A stretch of DNA of 64,000 nt from an uncultured Clostridia bacterium. Its GTDB lineage: Bacteria > Bacillota > Clostridia > Oscillospirales > Acutalibacteraceae. Made by a program: the position numbers and the translations under genes. The notes under the pieces are model-generated. The model was given only the letters and a program-made list of their open reading frames with translations. It ran no database searches and had not been told where the DNA came from. Where the stretch lies: NCBI GenBank assembly GCA_945863885.1, contig CAMAZY010000008.1, positions 21,646-85,645 on the forward strand, written 5' to 3'. Shown here one piece after another: positions 32,989 to 41,439 of the stretch. The number at the start of each line of letters is the position of its first letter. Positions within the stretch are counted from its first letter, which is position 1.

Positions 32989-35250
32989 TTATGCGTCGAA
33001 GCCGTCAAGCGTAAAATTATTTTTCAGTGCGGCGTCTTCGGTCGAGAGAAGCGCACCCGTTGACGGAAGCGACTTCGCCCGGTAACGGTTATCCTTGACG
33101 AATTCGCCAACCCTATGCTCACGCATGACGGAAATTTTATTGTTTCTCTTCAGCGTAAAGCAGGACACGCCTATCGTATCTTTCATTGCTTTCGGCAGTA
33201 CGATTTCCGTGTTAAACAGCAGATACCGTCCGCCCGTCGTTTCAATGACGATATCACGGTCAGCCTCAATCTGCATGATGGCCGCAAGAGGTGACTTGTC
33301 ACTGTACGCTTTAATCAGCTTTTTGCGGTTCGTCTTCGTCAGATACGACGAAAGGCTGACCTTGGCAAGCTTTCCGTTTTCGTAAAGGAAGAGCATGAAG
33401 CCCGTTCCTTTATCATCGAGCACGGCGCAGTAAACGGTGTTCTCGCCCTCCTCCATTTCAAGCTTCGACGGGACATAGTCACCGAGCACGCTCGCCTTGG
33501 TGTCGGCAAAATCATCGACCTTGGCTTTATAGACCTGACACTTATCGGTGAAGAACAAAAGCTCCTTATTGTTCGTCGTTTCAATCGTTTCGATGATGAC
33601 ATCGTTTTCCTTAAGCTTTTGCTCACCGCTCATACGAAGCGACTGCGGCGTGATTTTCTTGAAGTAGCCGTCTTTAGTAAAGAAAACCGTAACGGGATAA
33701 TCGGGGATTTCCTCTATCTGCTCGTCGCTTTCGATTTCGCTGACTTCAAGAATATCGCTCTTACGGGGCGCACCGTATTTTTTGATAACCTGCTCAAGCT
33801 CTTTGATGATAACCTTCCGGATTTTCGCCTTGCTTGAAAGGGTGTCTTCCATATCGGCAATCGACTTTTCAAGCTCTTCGATGTCCCGGAGCCGCTTCAT
33901 GATGTATTCACGGTTGAGGTGACGCAGCTTGATTTCGGCAACGTATTCCGCCTGAATTTTGTCGATTCCGAAGCCGACCATCAAGTTCGGCACAACGTCG
34001 CTTTCTTCCTCGGTCTTACGGATTATTGCAATCGCCTTATCAATATCAAGCAGGATTTTTTCAAGGCCCTTTAAAAGATGAAGCTTGTCCTTTGCCTTTT
34101 GCAAATCAAAGCTGATACGGCGGTATACACAGCGTCCCCGGAAACGAATCCATTCAAGCAAAAGCTCTTTGACACCGAGGACTTTCGGCGAGCCGTCAAT
34201 GAGCACGTTGAAGTTACACGAGAAGGTGTCCTCGAGCGGCGTCGATTTATAAAGCTTTTGCATCAGCTTATCGGCGTCAACACCACGCTTTAAGTCAATT
34301 GTGATCTTCAGACCGCTCTTGTCGGTTTCGTCTCTTATATCACTGATTTCCTTAAGCGTACCGGCTTTGATACGCTCAATAATTTTATCAATAATCGCTT
34401 CCGCTGTTGTTGTCGGCGGAATTTCCTTGATGTCGATACAGTTGCAAGATTTGTCGTAAGTGTACTTTGCCCGGACCTTGATGCCGCCCCGTCCGGTGTC
34501 GTAAATTTCCTGCATACTCTTGCGGTCATAGAGAATCGTACCGCCGCCGACAAAATCGGGTGCCGGCATGGTATCAATCACAACATGATCCTGGTTTTTA
34601 ATCAGTTCGATCGTTGTTTCACATAGCTCGGTCAGGTTAAAAGAACAAATTGAGCTTGCCATACCGACAGCGATTCCGAGACTGACGTTCGCAAGAATTG
34701 ACGGAAACGTAACGGGAAGAAGCGACGGCTCTTTCGTCGAGCTGTCATAGTTATCGACAAAGTCAACCGTATTTTTATCAATATCACGAAAAAGCTCGTT
34801 GCAGATCGGCTCAAGCTTTGCTTCCGTGTATCTTGCGGCGGCATAATGCATATCTCTTGAATACGCTTTGCCGAAGTTGCCTTTTGAGTCAACATACGGA
34901 TTCAGAAGCGACTCGTTGCCTCTCGCAAGTCTTACCATCGTTTCATAAATCGAAGCGTCACCGTGGGGGTTGAGTCTCATGGTCTGTCCGACGATGTTGG
35001 CGGACTTGGTTCTTGACGAGCCTAACAGATTCATCTTATACATCGTATATAAAAGCTTCCGGTGCGAGGGCTTAAAGCCGTCGATTTCGGGAATCGCACG
35101 GGACAGAATGACGCTCATCGCATAGGGCATATAGTTAATTTCGAGTGCGTCCACAATCTGCTGGTCAATGACCTCGCCGGCGTCGGCAATATGCGTGTTC
35201 AAAAGCAGGTTTTCGTCGTCTTTCTTTTCATTTTTCTTTTTTCTTGCCAT
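32989..35250 (-). CDS. parC: DNA topoisomerase IV subunit A-type protein
   Basis: The 753-residue type IIA topoisomerase subunit cuts and rejoins DNA. The catalytic Tyr141 lies in AAARYTEAKLEPI, preceded by the winged-helix GSSRTKSANIVGQTMRLNPHG. The residue equivalent to E. coli GyrA Ser83 is Ala99 (HGDASIYE). A coiled-coil tower follows (about 370-480), and a shortened C-terminal propeller-like region has weak repeats but no GyrA box (QRRGGKG) that I can see, which supports ParC-like decatenase rather than gyrase. It lies seven bases after parE; the two form the heterotetramer. Confidence 0.88.
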   Translation of the reverse strand: MARKKKNEKKDDENLLLNTHIADAGEVIDQQIVDALEINYMPYAMSVILSRAIPEIDGFKPSHRKLLYTMYKMNLLGSSRTKSANIVGQTMRLNPHGDASIYETMVRLARGNESLLNPYVDSKGNFGKAYSRDMHYAAARYTEAKLEPICNELFRDIDKNTVDFVDNYDSSTKEPSLLPVTFPSILANVSLGIAVGMASSICSFNLTELCETTIELIKNQDHVVIDTMPAPDFVGGGTILYDRKSMQEIYDTGRGGIKVRAKYTYDKSCNCIDIKEIPPTTTAEAIIDKIIERIKAGTLKEISDIRDETDKSGLKITIDLKRGVDADKLMQKLYKSTPLEDTFSCNFNVLIDGSPKVLGVKELLLEWIRFRGRCVYRRISFDLQKAKDKLHLLKGLEKILLDIDKAIAIIRKTEEESDVVPNLMVGFGIDKIQAEYVAEIKLRHLNREYIMKRLRDIEELEKSIADMEDTLSSKAKIRKVIIKELEQVIKKYGAPRKSDILEVSEIESDEQIEEIPDYPVTVFFTKDGYFKKITPQSLRMSGEQKLKENDVIIETIETTNNKELLFFTDKCQVYKAKVDDFADTKASVLGDYVPSKLEMEEGENTVYCAVLDDKGTGFMLFLYENGKLAKVSLSSYLTKTNRKKLIKAYSDKSPLAAIMQIEADRDIVIETTGGRYLLFNTEIVLPKAMKDTIGVSCFTLKRNNKISVMREHRVGEFVKDNRYRAKSLPSTGALLSTEDAALKNNFTLDGFDA

Positions 35251-35257
35251 ATCAAAC

Positions 35258-37243
35258 TCAGCTTACATCGGTCATGTCGATATAAAGATGACCGAAATTC
35301 GCTATATACTCCTTTCTGCCTGCCAAATTGTCTCCCAAAAGCAGGTCAAATTTTTCCGCTGTCTCTTCGGCGTCGGCAGGCTCGATTTTGATAAGTCGCC
35401 TTGTCGCCGGGTTCATCGTCGTCAGATTCATCATTTCGGCGTCGTTTTCACCGAGACCCTTGGAACGCTGAACGGTGTATTTGGCGTCGCCGATTTCGGC
35501 TAAGGCGTCCGCCTTTTCCTTTTCGGTATAAGCAAACCATGTCTGATTGCCGCTTGTGATCTCATAAAGCGGCGATTCGGCAATAAAGACCTTTCCTTCG
35601 CTTATCAGCGTCGGCATCAGACGGTAAATCATCGTCAGGATAAGCGTTCTGATCTGATAGCCGTCAACGTCGGCGTCGGTGCAGATAATAATCTTGCTCC
35701 ATCGAAGCTTATCGAGACTGAAAGATACCATGTTTTTGTTCTGCGATGCTTTTGTCTTGACTTCGACACCGCAGCCTAAAACCCGTATCAGGTCGGTGAT
35801 GATGTCGCTTTTGAAAATCTTTTCGTATTCGGACTTCAGGCAATTGAGAATCTTACCTCTTACGGGAATAATCGCCTGAAATTCCGAGTCTCTTGCCTGC
35901 TTACAGGCACCGAGAGCCGAGTCGCCCTCCACGATGAAAAGCTCGCGCACGCTTACGTCACGGCTTCGGCAGTCAACGAATTTCTGGACACGGTTTGTCA
36001 CGTCGGTCGAAGCGGCAAGGGTCTTTTTCAGGTTCTGTCTTGTGCTTTCCGCCTTGATTCTTGAGCGCATATTGACAAGCACCTGGTCGCAGATTTTATC
36101 CGCTTCCATTTTGTTTTCGATGAAATAGACCTCAAGCTGATGACGCAAAAACTCTGTCATCGCCTCCTGGATAAACTTGTTGGTGATCGCCTTTTTCGTC
36201 TGATTGAGATAGGACGTTTCCGTGGAAAAGGAGGAGGAAACGAGCACAAGGCAGTCGGCTACGTCCTGAAACTTGATTTTGCTGTCAGCTTTTGTGTACT
36301 TGTTATTTTGCTTGAGATACAGGTCAATCGCATAGACAAAAGCGTTGGTGACCGCCTTATCGGGCGCACCGCCGAACTCGAGCCAGCTTGAGTTATGGTA
36401 GTATTCAATAAGCTGTTTTTTATTTGAAAACGTCAGAGCCACATTCAGTTTGACCTTATATTCGGGCAAATCTTCTCTGTCCTTACCGCTTCTTTCCGCC
36501 TGCCAGTACTGGACAGATGACATGGCGTCCTCGCCGGCGATCTCTTTTACATAGTCGCTGATTCCGTTTTCATAGTAATATTCAAAGGTTTCAAAGCCGC
36601 CCTTGATCTCATTTTTCAAAATAAAACGGATACGGCTGTTGACAATCGCCTGCTTCTGAAGCACGTTTTTGAAGTAATCAAGCGATACGTCAATATCGGT
36701 GAAGACCTCAAGGTCAGGCTTCCAGCGGATTCTTGTCCCGGTGTCCCGTTTTGCGTACGGTTCATCGTGAAGCCCGCCTTTGTTAAAGCCTTTTTCAAAG
36801 TGCAGCGTATACACATGACCGTCGCTTTTGATTTCGGCGTCCATATATTCACTTGCAAACTGTGTTGCACAAAGACCGAGACCGTTTAATCCCAACGAAT
36901 ACTCGTAGCTTCCGCCGGTGTTGTTATTGTACTTTCCGCCGGCGTAAAGCTCGCAGAAAACAAGCTCCCAGTTATACTGGTCATATTTTTCGTTATAGCC
37001 GACGGGAATACCTCTTCCGAAATCCTGAACTTCGATTGAGCCGTCAAGAAACTTCGTGACGACAATACGGTTACCGTAGCCCTCTCTCGCCTCGTCGATG
37101 GAGTTTGACAAAATTTCAAAGACCGAATGTTCGCAGCCCTCGATTCCGTTCGAGCCAAATATGACCGCCGGACGAAGCCGCACCTGATCCGGTCCTTCAA
37201 GCTTGGTTATATCCTGGTCGGTATAGCCGCTTTTTTTCGCCAT
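35258..37243 (-). CDS. parE: DNA topoisomerase IV subunit B-type protein
   Basis: The 661-residue ATPase subunit pairs with ParC. The GHKL ATPase motifs are HSVFEILSNSIDEAREGYG, VQDFGRGIPVGYN and GLNGLGLCATQFASE; the Toprim domain shows LFIVEGDSALGACKQARD, IPVRGKILN and CTDADVDGYQIRTL; the C-terminus has RSKGLGENDAEMM. Start ATG 37243 (MAKKSGYTDQD) follows AGGAAGG at 12 bases. The gene begins soon after the spoVM terminator and has its own candidate promoter, so the pair parE-parC is likely its own operon. Confidence 0.9.
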   Translation of the reverse strand: MAKKSGYTDQDITKLEGPDQVRLRPAVIFGSNGIEGCEHSVFEILSNSIDEAREGYGNRIVVTKFLDGSIEVQDFGRGIPVGYNEKYDQYNWELVFCELYAGGKYNNNTGGSYEYSLGLNGLGLCATQFASEYMDAEIKSDGHVYTLHFEKGFNKGGLHDEPYAKRDTGTRIRWKPDLEVFTDIDVSLDYFKNVLQKQAIVNSRIRFILKNEIKGGFETFEYYYENGISDYVKEIAGEDAMSSVQYWQAERSGKDREDLPEYKVKLNVALTFSNKKQLIEYYHNSSWLEFGGAPDKAVTNAFVYAIDLYLKQNNKYTKADSKIKFQDVADCLVLVSSSFSTETSYLNQTKKAITNKFIQEAMTEFLRHQLEVYFIENKMEADKICDQVLVNMRSRIKAESTRQNLKKTLAASTDVTNRVQKFVDCRSRDVSVRELFIVEGDSALGACKQARDSEFQAIIPVRGKILNCLKSEYEKIFKSDIITDLIRVLGCGVEVKTKASQNKNMVSFSLDKLRWSKIIICTDADVDGYQIRTLILTMIYRLMPTLISEGKVFIAESPLYEITSGNQTWFAYTEKEKADALAEIGDAKYTVQRSKGLGENDAEMMNLTTMNPATRRLIKIEPADAEETAEKFDLLLGDNLAGRKEYIANFGHLYIDMTDVS

Positions 37244-37348
37244 AAATTCACAAATCCTTCCTAAGTTTTTCGTTGCCGTACAAAATCGGCGATTTTTCAA
37301 AAAATCAAATACAAAATATAGAGTAACAAAAATTTCACATACTTATAT

Positions 37349-37377
37349 AATTTACACTATTTTGCAAAAAAAATCAA
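37349..37377 (-). promoter_or_regulatory. Candidate parE-parC promoter
   Basis: On the minus strand TTGATT (37377-37372), 17 bp, TAAATT (37354-37349) in a very AT-rich stretch. The remaining leader (37244-37348) shows no gene. Confidence 0.5.
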
Positions 37378-37402
37378 GTATTCAACTACTATAAACGGAA
37401 AT

Positions 37403-37422
37403 AAGCAGGCGTTCGCCTGCTT
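37403..37422 (-). terminator. Hairpin after spoVM
   Basis: A perfect 8-bp stem AAGCAGGC/GCCTGCTT with a GAAC loop, six bases past the spoVM stop, followed by ATTTCCGTTT. It likely ends the large yicC-to-spoVM transcript unit. Confidence 0.65.
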
Positions 37423-37428
37423 AATGAA

Positions 37429-37506
37429 TTATTCATCTTTAATTTTAAATATCAGCTTCAATAAGCCTCTTAATACTTTCGGACTTCTGACAACAACTAC
37501 TTTCAT
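37429..37506 (-). CDS. spoVM: SpoVM, 25-residue spore morphogenesis peptide
   Basis: A 25-codon gene reads MKVVVVRSPKVLRGLLKLIF and ends KIKDE. Length, the MK-beta-like start, the SPK(V/F)L.G motif and the amphipathic C-terminal helix match SpoVM, the peptide that senses the convex forespore membrane and anchors the SpoIVA coat base. GGAGGG stands six bases before the ATG. The location, downstream of rsgA in the prkC cluster, matches Bacillus, where spoVM follows the same block. A hairpin terminator follows. It supports a spore-forming host. Confidence 0.85.
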   Translation of the reverse strand: MKVVVVRSPKVLRGLLKLIFKIKDE

Positions 37507-37526
37507 CGACAACCCTCCGCAGTCTG

Positions 37527-37685
37527 TCACCTCGTACAGCACATAATGCCGAGTATGACAAGCATAATCGCAAGGATGAAAAGCATTATTTTCGTCGGAA
37601 AGCAAAGAGCAAGAAGCAGGCCTGCTCCGAATGCAGCAAAGACAAGACCCTTGCTTTTGACGTTCGAACGGGACACGGCAATCAT
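37527..37685 (-). CDS. 52-residue hydrophobic microprotein upstream of spoVM
   Basis: A short frame encodes a basic N-terminus (MIAVSRSNVKSKGL), then two hydrophobic stretches: FAAFGAGLLLALCF and IMLFILAIMLVILGIMCC, ending in TR. It looks like a small membrane protein with one hairpin or two helices. It ends 20 bp before spoVM, with the spoVM ribosome site in the gap, and starts about 70 bp after rsgA on the same strand. The start codon is uncertain, because AGTGAGG abuts ATG 37685 and an in-frame GTG is two codons upstream. I do not recognise a family. Confidence 0.5.
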   Translation of the reverse strand: MIAVSRSNVKSKGLVFAAFGAGLLLALCFPTKIMLFILAIMLVILGIMCCTR

Positions 37686-37755
37686 CCTCACTATAAGTAT
37701 TGGCTTTTCAGCTCAATACATTATACGGATTTGCGCCTGTTTTGTTACCGTTTTC

Positions 37756-38634
37756 TCAAAGCTGCCACTCTTTTATGTATTTTACCTCGTTATAAAGGGC
37801 CATATAGCTGTCATAGCGGCTACGGCTTATTTCGCCTTTTTCGACCGCTTCTAAGATTTTACAACCCTTGTCTCCGGTATGAGAACAGGAAACAAAACGG
37901 CACTGACCCAAAAAACGGTCAAACTCGGGAAAGTAATACTGTAAGTCGTCTTTCAGGATAATATCCTCACCTTGAAAATCAAGCGAAGAAAAGCCCGCCG
38001 TATCAATGACAAGACCTCCGGCAACATGAAAAATCTCCGCCTGTCTTGTCGTATGCCTGCCTCGGCCAAGCTTTGTGCTGATTTCGTTCGTTTCAAGAGA
38101 TAATTCGGGACAGACAGCGTTAATCAGTGTTGACTTGCCGACGCCGGAATTACCGGTAAAAGCCGTCAGCCGATTCTTGAGAACTGCCTTTACTTCGTCA
38201 ACGCCCACACCTGTTTTACCGGAAACCGCAATCACACGATAGCCTGTTTTTTCGTAGATATCCATAAGCTCATCGAAAAAGCCGAGGTCGGTTTTCGTTA
38301 TCACGATTACCGGCTCGATTCTGTTCTTTTCGGCGAGCACGGTCATTTTGTCAATCACAAGTGTATTCGGTGCGGGGTCGGCAACCGAAACGACAATCAT
38401 CAGCGTATCGATATTGGCAACGGGCGGCCGTTTCAGACAATTTTTCCGCTCAAAAATTTCGTCAATTGTGTTTTCTTCACCGTCTCGTACGGTGATTTTC
38501 ACCCGGTCACCGGCAAGCGGAACGATTCTTTCTTTCCGAAACTTCCCCTTTGCCTTGCACTCAAATATGCCGTCGGCGGTCTCTACATAATAGAAACCGC
38601 CGATTCCTTTCATAATAAGTCCGTTTTCAATCAT
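37756..38634 (-). CDS. rsgA: Ribosome small subunit-dependent GTPase RsgA
   Basis: The 292-residue circularly permuted GTPase helps late 30S maturation. It has an N-terminal OB domain (GIGGFYYVETADG), G4 motif VITKTDLG, G1 motif FTGNSGVGKSTLIN, switch DTAGFSSLD and the C-terminal zinc knuckle CRFVSCSHTGDKGC. The start at 38634 has no clear ribosome site; ATG seven codons downstream, just before KGIGG, is an alternative. It follows prkC by 16 bp, the same order as Bacillus prpC-prkC-rsgA; RsgA is a known PrkC substrate in Bacillus. Confidence 0.95.
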   Translation of the reverse strand: MIENGLIMKGIGGFYYVETADGIFECKAKGKFRKERIVPLAGDRVKITVRDGEENTIDEIFERKNCLKRPPVANIDTLMIVVSVADPAPNTLVIDKMTVLAEKNRIEPVIVITKTDLGFFDELMDIYEKTGYRVIAVSGKTGVGVDEVKAVLKNRLTAFTGNSGVGKSTLINAVCPELSLETNEISTKLGRGRHTTRQAEIFHVAGGLVIDTAGFSSLDFQGEDIILKDDLQYYFPEFDRFLGQCRFVSCSHTGDKGCKILEAVEKGEISRSRYDSYMALYNEVKYIKEWQL

Positions 38635-38650
38635 ATGTCAACAAACGTTA

Positions 38651-40651
38651 TTATTCAACTTGCGGAGTAGACGGGAAGGTTGTCGCACGTTTCGTAGTCG
38701 ACGGCTCAGTCGGCTTTTCAGACGAAGGCTCAGGCGACTTTGTTGTCGTCGGTTTTTCCGTTACAGGCGGCTGCGTAGTAGTCGGTTTTGTCGTAGTCGG
38801 TGCGTTGGTAGGCTTCGCAGTAGTCGACTGTTCAGCCGGCTTTTTGGTCGTTGAAGGCTCACTTTGTTTTTGTGTCGTCGTCTCACGGTTAGCTTCGGTC
38901 GTTGTCTCGGCGGCTGTCGTCTTTTCCGTAGATTCCGCCGTCTGAGGCAGGACGCCCGTGCTGACATAAACAGCAATTGCCGTTCCGGGAAGCACCTGCT
39001 CGCCTATCTTATCATAGCCGATAATCGTACCCTTTGTCGCTGAACTTGCCCGATATTCGGTCGCATCGGCGTCAAGAACGAGTCCTGCATCTTCAAGAAG
39101 CTTTTCGGCTTCTTCGACTGTTTTACCCAAAAGATCCGGCACATCAACAGGCTCTGTTTCTTCATTTGTCGCAACATATAACGTGATGAGTGCTCCGGCC
39201 TCAGCCATTTCGCCTCTTGCGGGGCTTGTTCTGATAACCGTACCGGGATCTTTCGTATCACTGTTTTCTTTCACGATGTTTACTTCAAAGCTTTCGCTTT
39301 TCAGTGTTCTTTCTGCGGAGGTATATTCATAGCCGTATACATCAGGAACCTTCACCTTTGTTCCGGCTTTCGCAACGGTCAGGGTGATTTTTCCGCCCCG
39401 TCCAAGCTTACCTCTGCTCGGATCCTGTGACAAAATCGTTCCGGACGGTTCATCGCTTTCGTTGTCATCAATGATTTCGAACTGGAACATGGAATAATCC
39501 TGATTATTCATAACGTCCTGCGCAAAATTCTTACCGACAAGATTCGGCACCTTGTATCCGCCGCCGCCCGAAGCAAAGACGGCAAACAGGACAGCCGCAA
39601 AAATGACAACGACGACAAGAACACCTGAAAGAACGGCAATTGTCCGCTTCTTCGATTTTTCGCCGACATCATTGTATTCATCGTAATCGTTATCCTCGAT
39701 CGGCTCAACCGTTTTCGGCTCTTCAGCTTCACGGACGGGCTCATTTGTCGCAACAGTACCGCCGGTCGAAACATATCTGGTAGGTTGACTGTCAACAAAA
39801 TAGGAATAATCGAATTTTATATTCGGATTGTTTTTGAATTTTTCGATATCCATCAGCATTTCGGACGCTGATTGATAGCGGTCATTCAGGTTCTTCTGCA
39901 TGGCTCTGAGCACGATCTGTTCAAGGCCTACGGGAATATCAGGGTTGATTTCACGAGGCATGACCGGATCATTCTGAAGCTGCATCAGCGCAACCGAAAC
40001 AGCGTTTTCCGACTGGAAAGGCAGCTTACCCGTAAGCATTTCGTACAGCACAACACCGACCGAATAAATATCGGTCTTTGCGTCTGTAACACTGCCCTTA
40101 GCCTGCTCGGGGCTGATGTAGTGAACGGAACCGATCGCCTGACCGTTCATGGTTTCGGTTTCGCTTCTGCTGAATCGGGCAATACCGAAATCCGTCACCT
40201 TGATTGTTCCGTCGGAGGTCAGCATGATATTCTGCGGCTTGATATCCCGATGAACTATCCCCTTATCGTGAGCGTGCTGCAGCGCTCTTAAAATCTGGGT
40301 TACGAAATATATCGCTTCCCGTGTATTGATTGTTCCCTGCTGTTCAATATATTCTTTCAGCGTAATACCATTGACATATTCCATCACTATGTATTGAAGT
40401 CTGTCACCGTAGCTGACGTCATATACCTTTACAATATTTTTATGGGAAAGGACGGAGATCGCTTTAGATTCGTTTTTGAATCTGCGGCGAAAATCCTCGT
40501 TGGCAAGGAATTCATCTTTCAGTATCTTAACGGCAACGATCCTGTTGTCAATATTATCGAACGCCTTATAGACAACGGCCATTCCGCCGACGCCGATAAT
40601 CTCCATGATTTCGTATCGTCCGTCCAATCTTTTTCCGACATAATTTTCCAT
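38651..40651 (-). CDS. prkC: PASTA-domain Ser/Thr protein kinase PrkC
   Basis: The 666-residue membrane kinase senses muropeptides or lipid II outside and phosphorylates translation and wall proteins inside. The kinase domain (about 10-270) has GVGGMAVVYKA, VAVKILK, the catalytic loop IVHRDIKPQNIML, the DFG segment VTDFGIAR and GSVHYISPEQA. A membrane helix at about 335-358 is followed by three PASTA domains (about 365-565). The last 96 residues (571-666) are a Thr/Pro/Ser/Lys-rich tail, not usual in PrkC. GAGGAG precedes the ATG. The partner phosphatase gene is directly upstream. Confidence 0.95.
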   Translation of the reverse strand: MENYVGKRLDGRYEIMEIIGVGGMAVVYKAFDNIDNRIVAVKILKDEFLANEDFRRRFKNESKAISVLSHKNIVKVYDVSYGDRLQYIVMEYVNGITLKEYIEQQGTINTREAIYFVTQILRALQHAHDKGIVHRDIKPQNIMLTSDGTIKVTDFGIARFSRSETETMNGQAIGSVHYISPEQAKGSVTDAKTDIYSVGVVLYEMLTGKLPFQSENAVSVALMQLQNDPVMPREINPDIPVGLEQIVLRAMQKNLNDRYQSASEMLMDIEKFKNNPNIKFDYSYFVDSQPTRYVSTGGTVATNEPVREAEEPKTVEPIEDNDYDEYNDVGEKSKKRTIAVLSGVLVVVVIFAAVLFAVFASGGGGYKVPNLVGKNFAQDVMNNQDYSMFQFEIIDDNESDEPSGTILSQDPSRGKLGRGGKITLTVAKAGTKVKVPDVYGYEYTSAERTLKSESFEVNIVKENSDTKDPGTVIRTSPARGEMAEAGALITLYVATNEETEPVDVPDLLGKTVEEAEKLLEDAGLVLDADATEYRASSATKGTIIGYDKIGEQVLPGTAIAVYVSTGVLPQTAESTEKTTAAETTTEANRETTTQKQSEPSTTKKPAEQSTTAKPTNAPTTTKPTTTQPPVTEKPTTTKSPEPSSEKPTEPSTTKRATTFPSTPQVE

Positions 40652-40708
40652 ATTACAGTCTCCTCAAGGCAGCAAACAGGCTGCAAAATTATATAGTATC
40701 ATGCAAAT

Positions 40709-41437
40709 TCAGCATTTGATTGCTACGACGGTTATATTGTCTCGTCCGCCGTTATTGTTAGCAAGCTCAATATAAGTGGCCGCAAGATTTTCAAAATCGT
40801 TATCAAGATATGTATGAAGGATATCCTGATCGGAAACACAGCCGCACAGCCCGTCGGTACAAAGAATCAGCACGTCGCCGTCTTTAACGTCAACCGTATC
40901 AAAATCAATGTCGACCTCTTCTTCAATTCCGAGCGCACGGGTAATAATATTTTTATTGGGATGATGTTCAAATTGCTCTTTCGTAAGCTGTCCCTTATCA
41001 TACATTTCCTGAACAAGGGAATGATCTCTTGTAATTTGTCTGATTTCGCCGTCGCTGATAATATAAGCACGGCTGTCGCCGACATGAGCGATACAGGCAA
41101 CATTGTTTTTGATAACGCAGGAAACAATCGTGGTTCCCATACCCTCAAGCGATTCGTCCGACACGGCACGGTCAAAAATTGCAACATTGGCGGTCGTGAT
41201 AGCGGAAAGTAAAAGATTTTCGATCGACAAATCAGTCATCAGAGTATTATAGCATTTTTCGATTTTCCTTCCGACCATATCGGCGGCAATGGTGCTTGCA
41301 GTCTGGCCGCCTTTCGCACCGCCCATTCCGTCACATACGACGGCCCAAACAACGCCGTCCTCGCATTGACCGAAGCGGAAAGAATCCTCATTGCGGACTC
41401 TTTTTTTTCCGATATCCGAAGAACCGACAGTGTTCAT
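40709..41437 (-). CDS. stp: PP2C-type Ser/Thr phosphatase
   Basis: The 242-residue PPM/PP2C phosphatase reverses PrkC phosphorylation. Metal-binding Asp residues lie in KKRVRNEDSF, VVCDGMGGAKGG, ILCTDGLCGCV and GGRDNITVV; AHVGDSRAY is the other conserved segment. ATG 41437 follows GAGAGG by seven bases; the longer frame begins inside rlmN. It starts two bases after the rlmN stop and is followed by prkC after 57 bp. The symbols prpC and stp are both used for this gene. Confidence 0.96.
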   Translation of the reverse strand: MNTVGSSDIGKKRVRNEDSFRFGQCEDGVVWAVVCDGMGGAKGGQTASTIAADMVGRKIEKCYNTLMTDLSIENLLLSAITTANVAIFDRAVSDESLEGMGTTIVSCVIKNNVACIAHVGDSRAYIISDGEIRQITRDHSLVQEMYDKGQLTKEQFEHHPNKNIITRALGIEEEVDIDFDTVDVKDGDVLILCTDGLCGCVSDQDILHTYLDNDFENLAATYIELANNNGGRDNITVVAIKC

Positions 41438-41439
41438 AT

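Noticed and set aside
38660..38976. Short repeated units in DNA at the 3' end of prkC, considered as a repeat array or CRISPR
   Set aside because: The repeats are irregular Thr/Pro/Lys codons (TTK, TTTKP-like) in frame with PrkC, with no constant repeat length or spacers.
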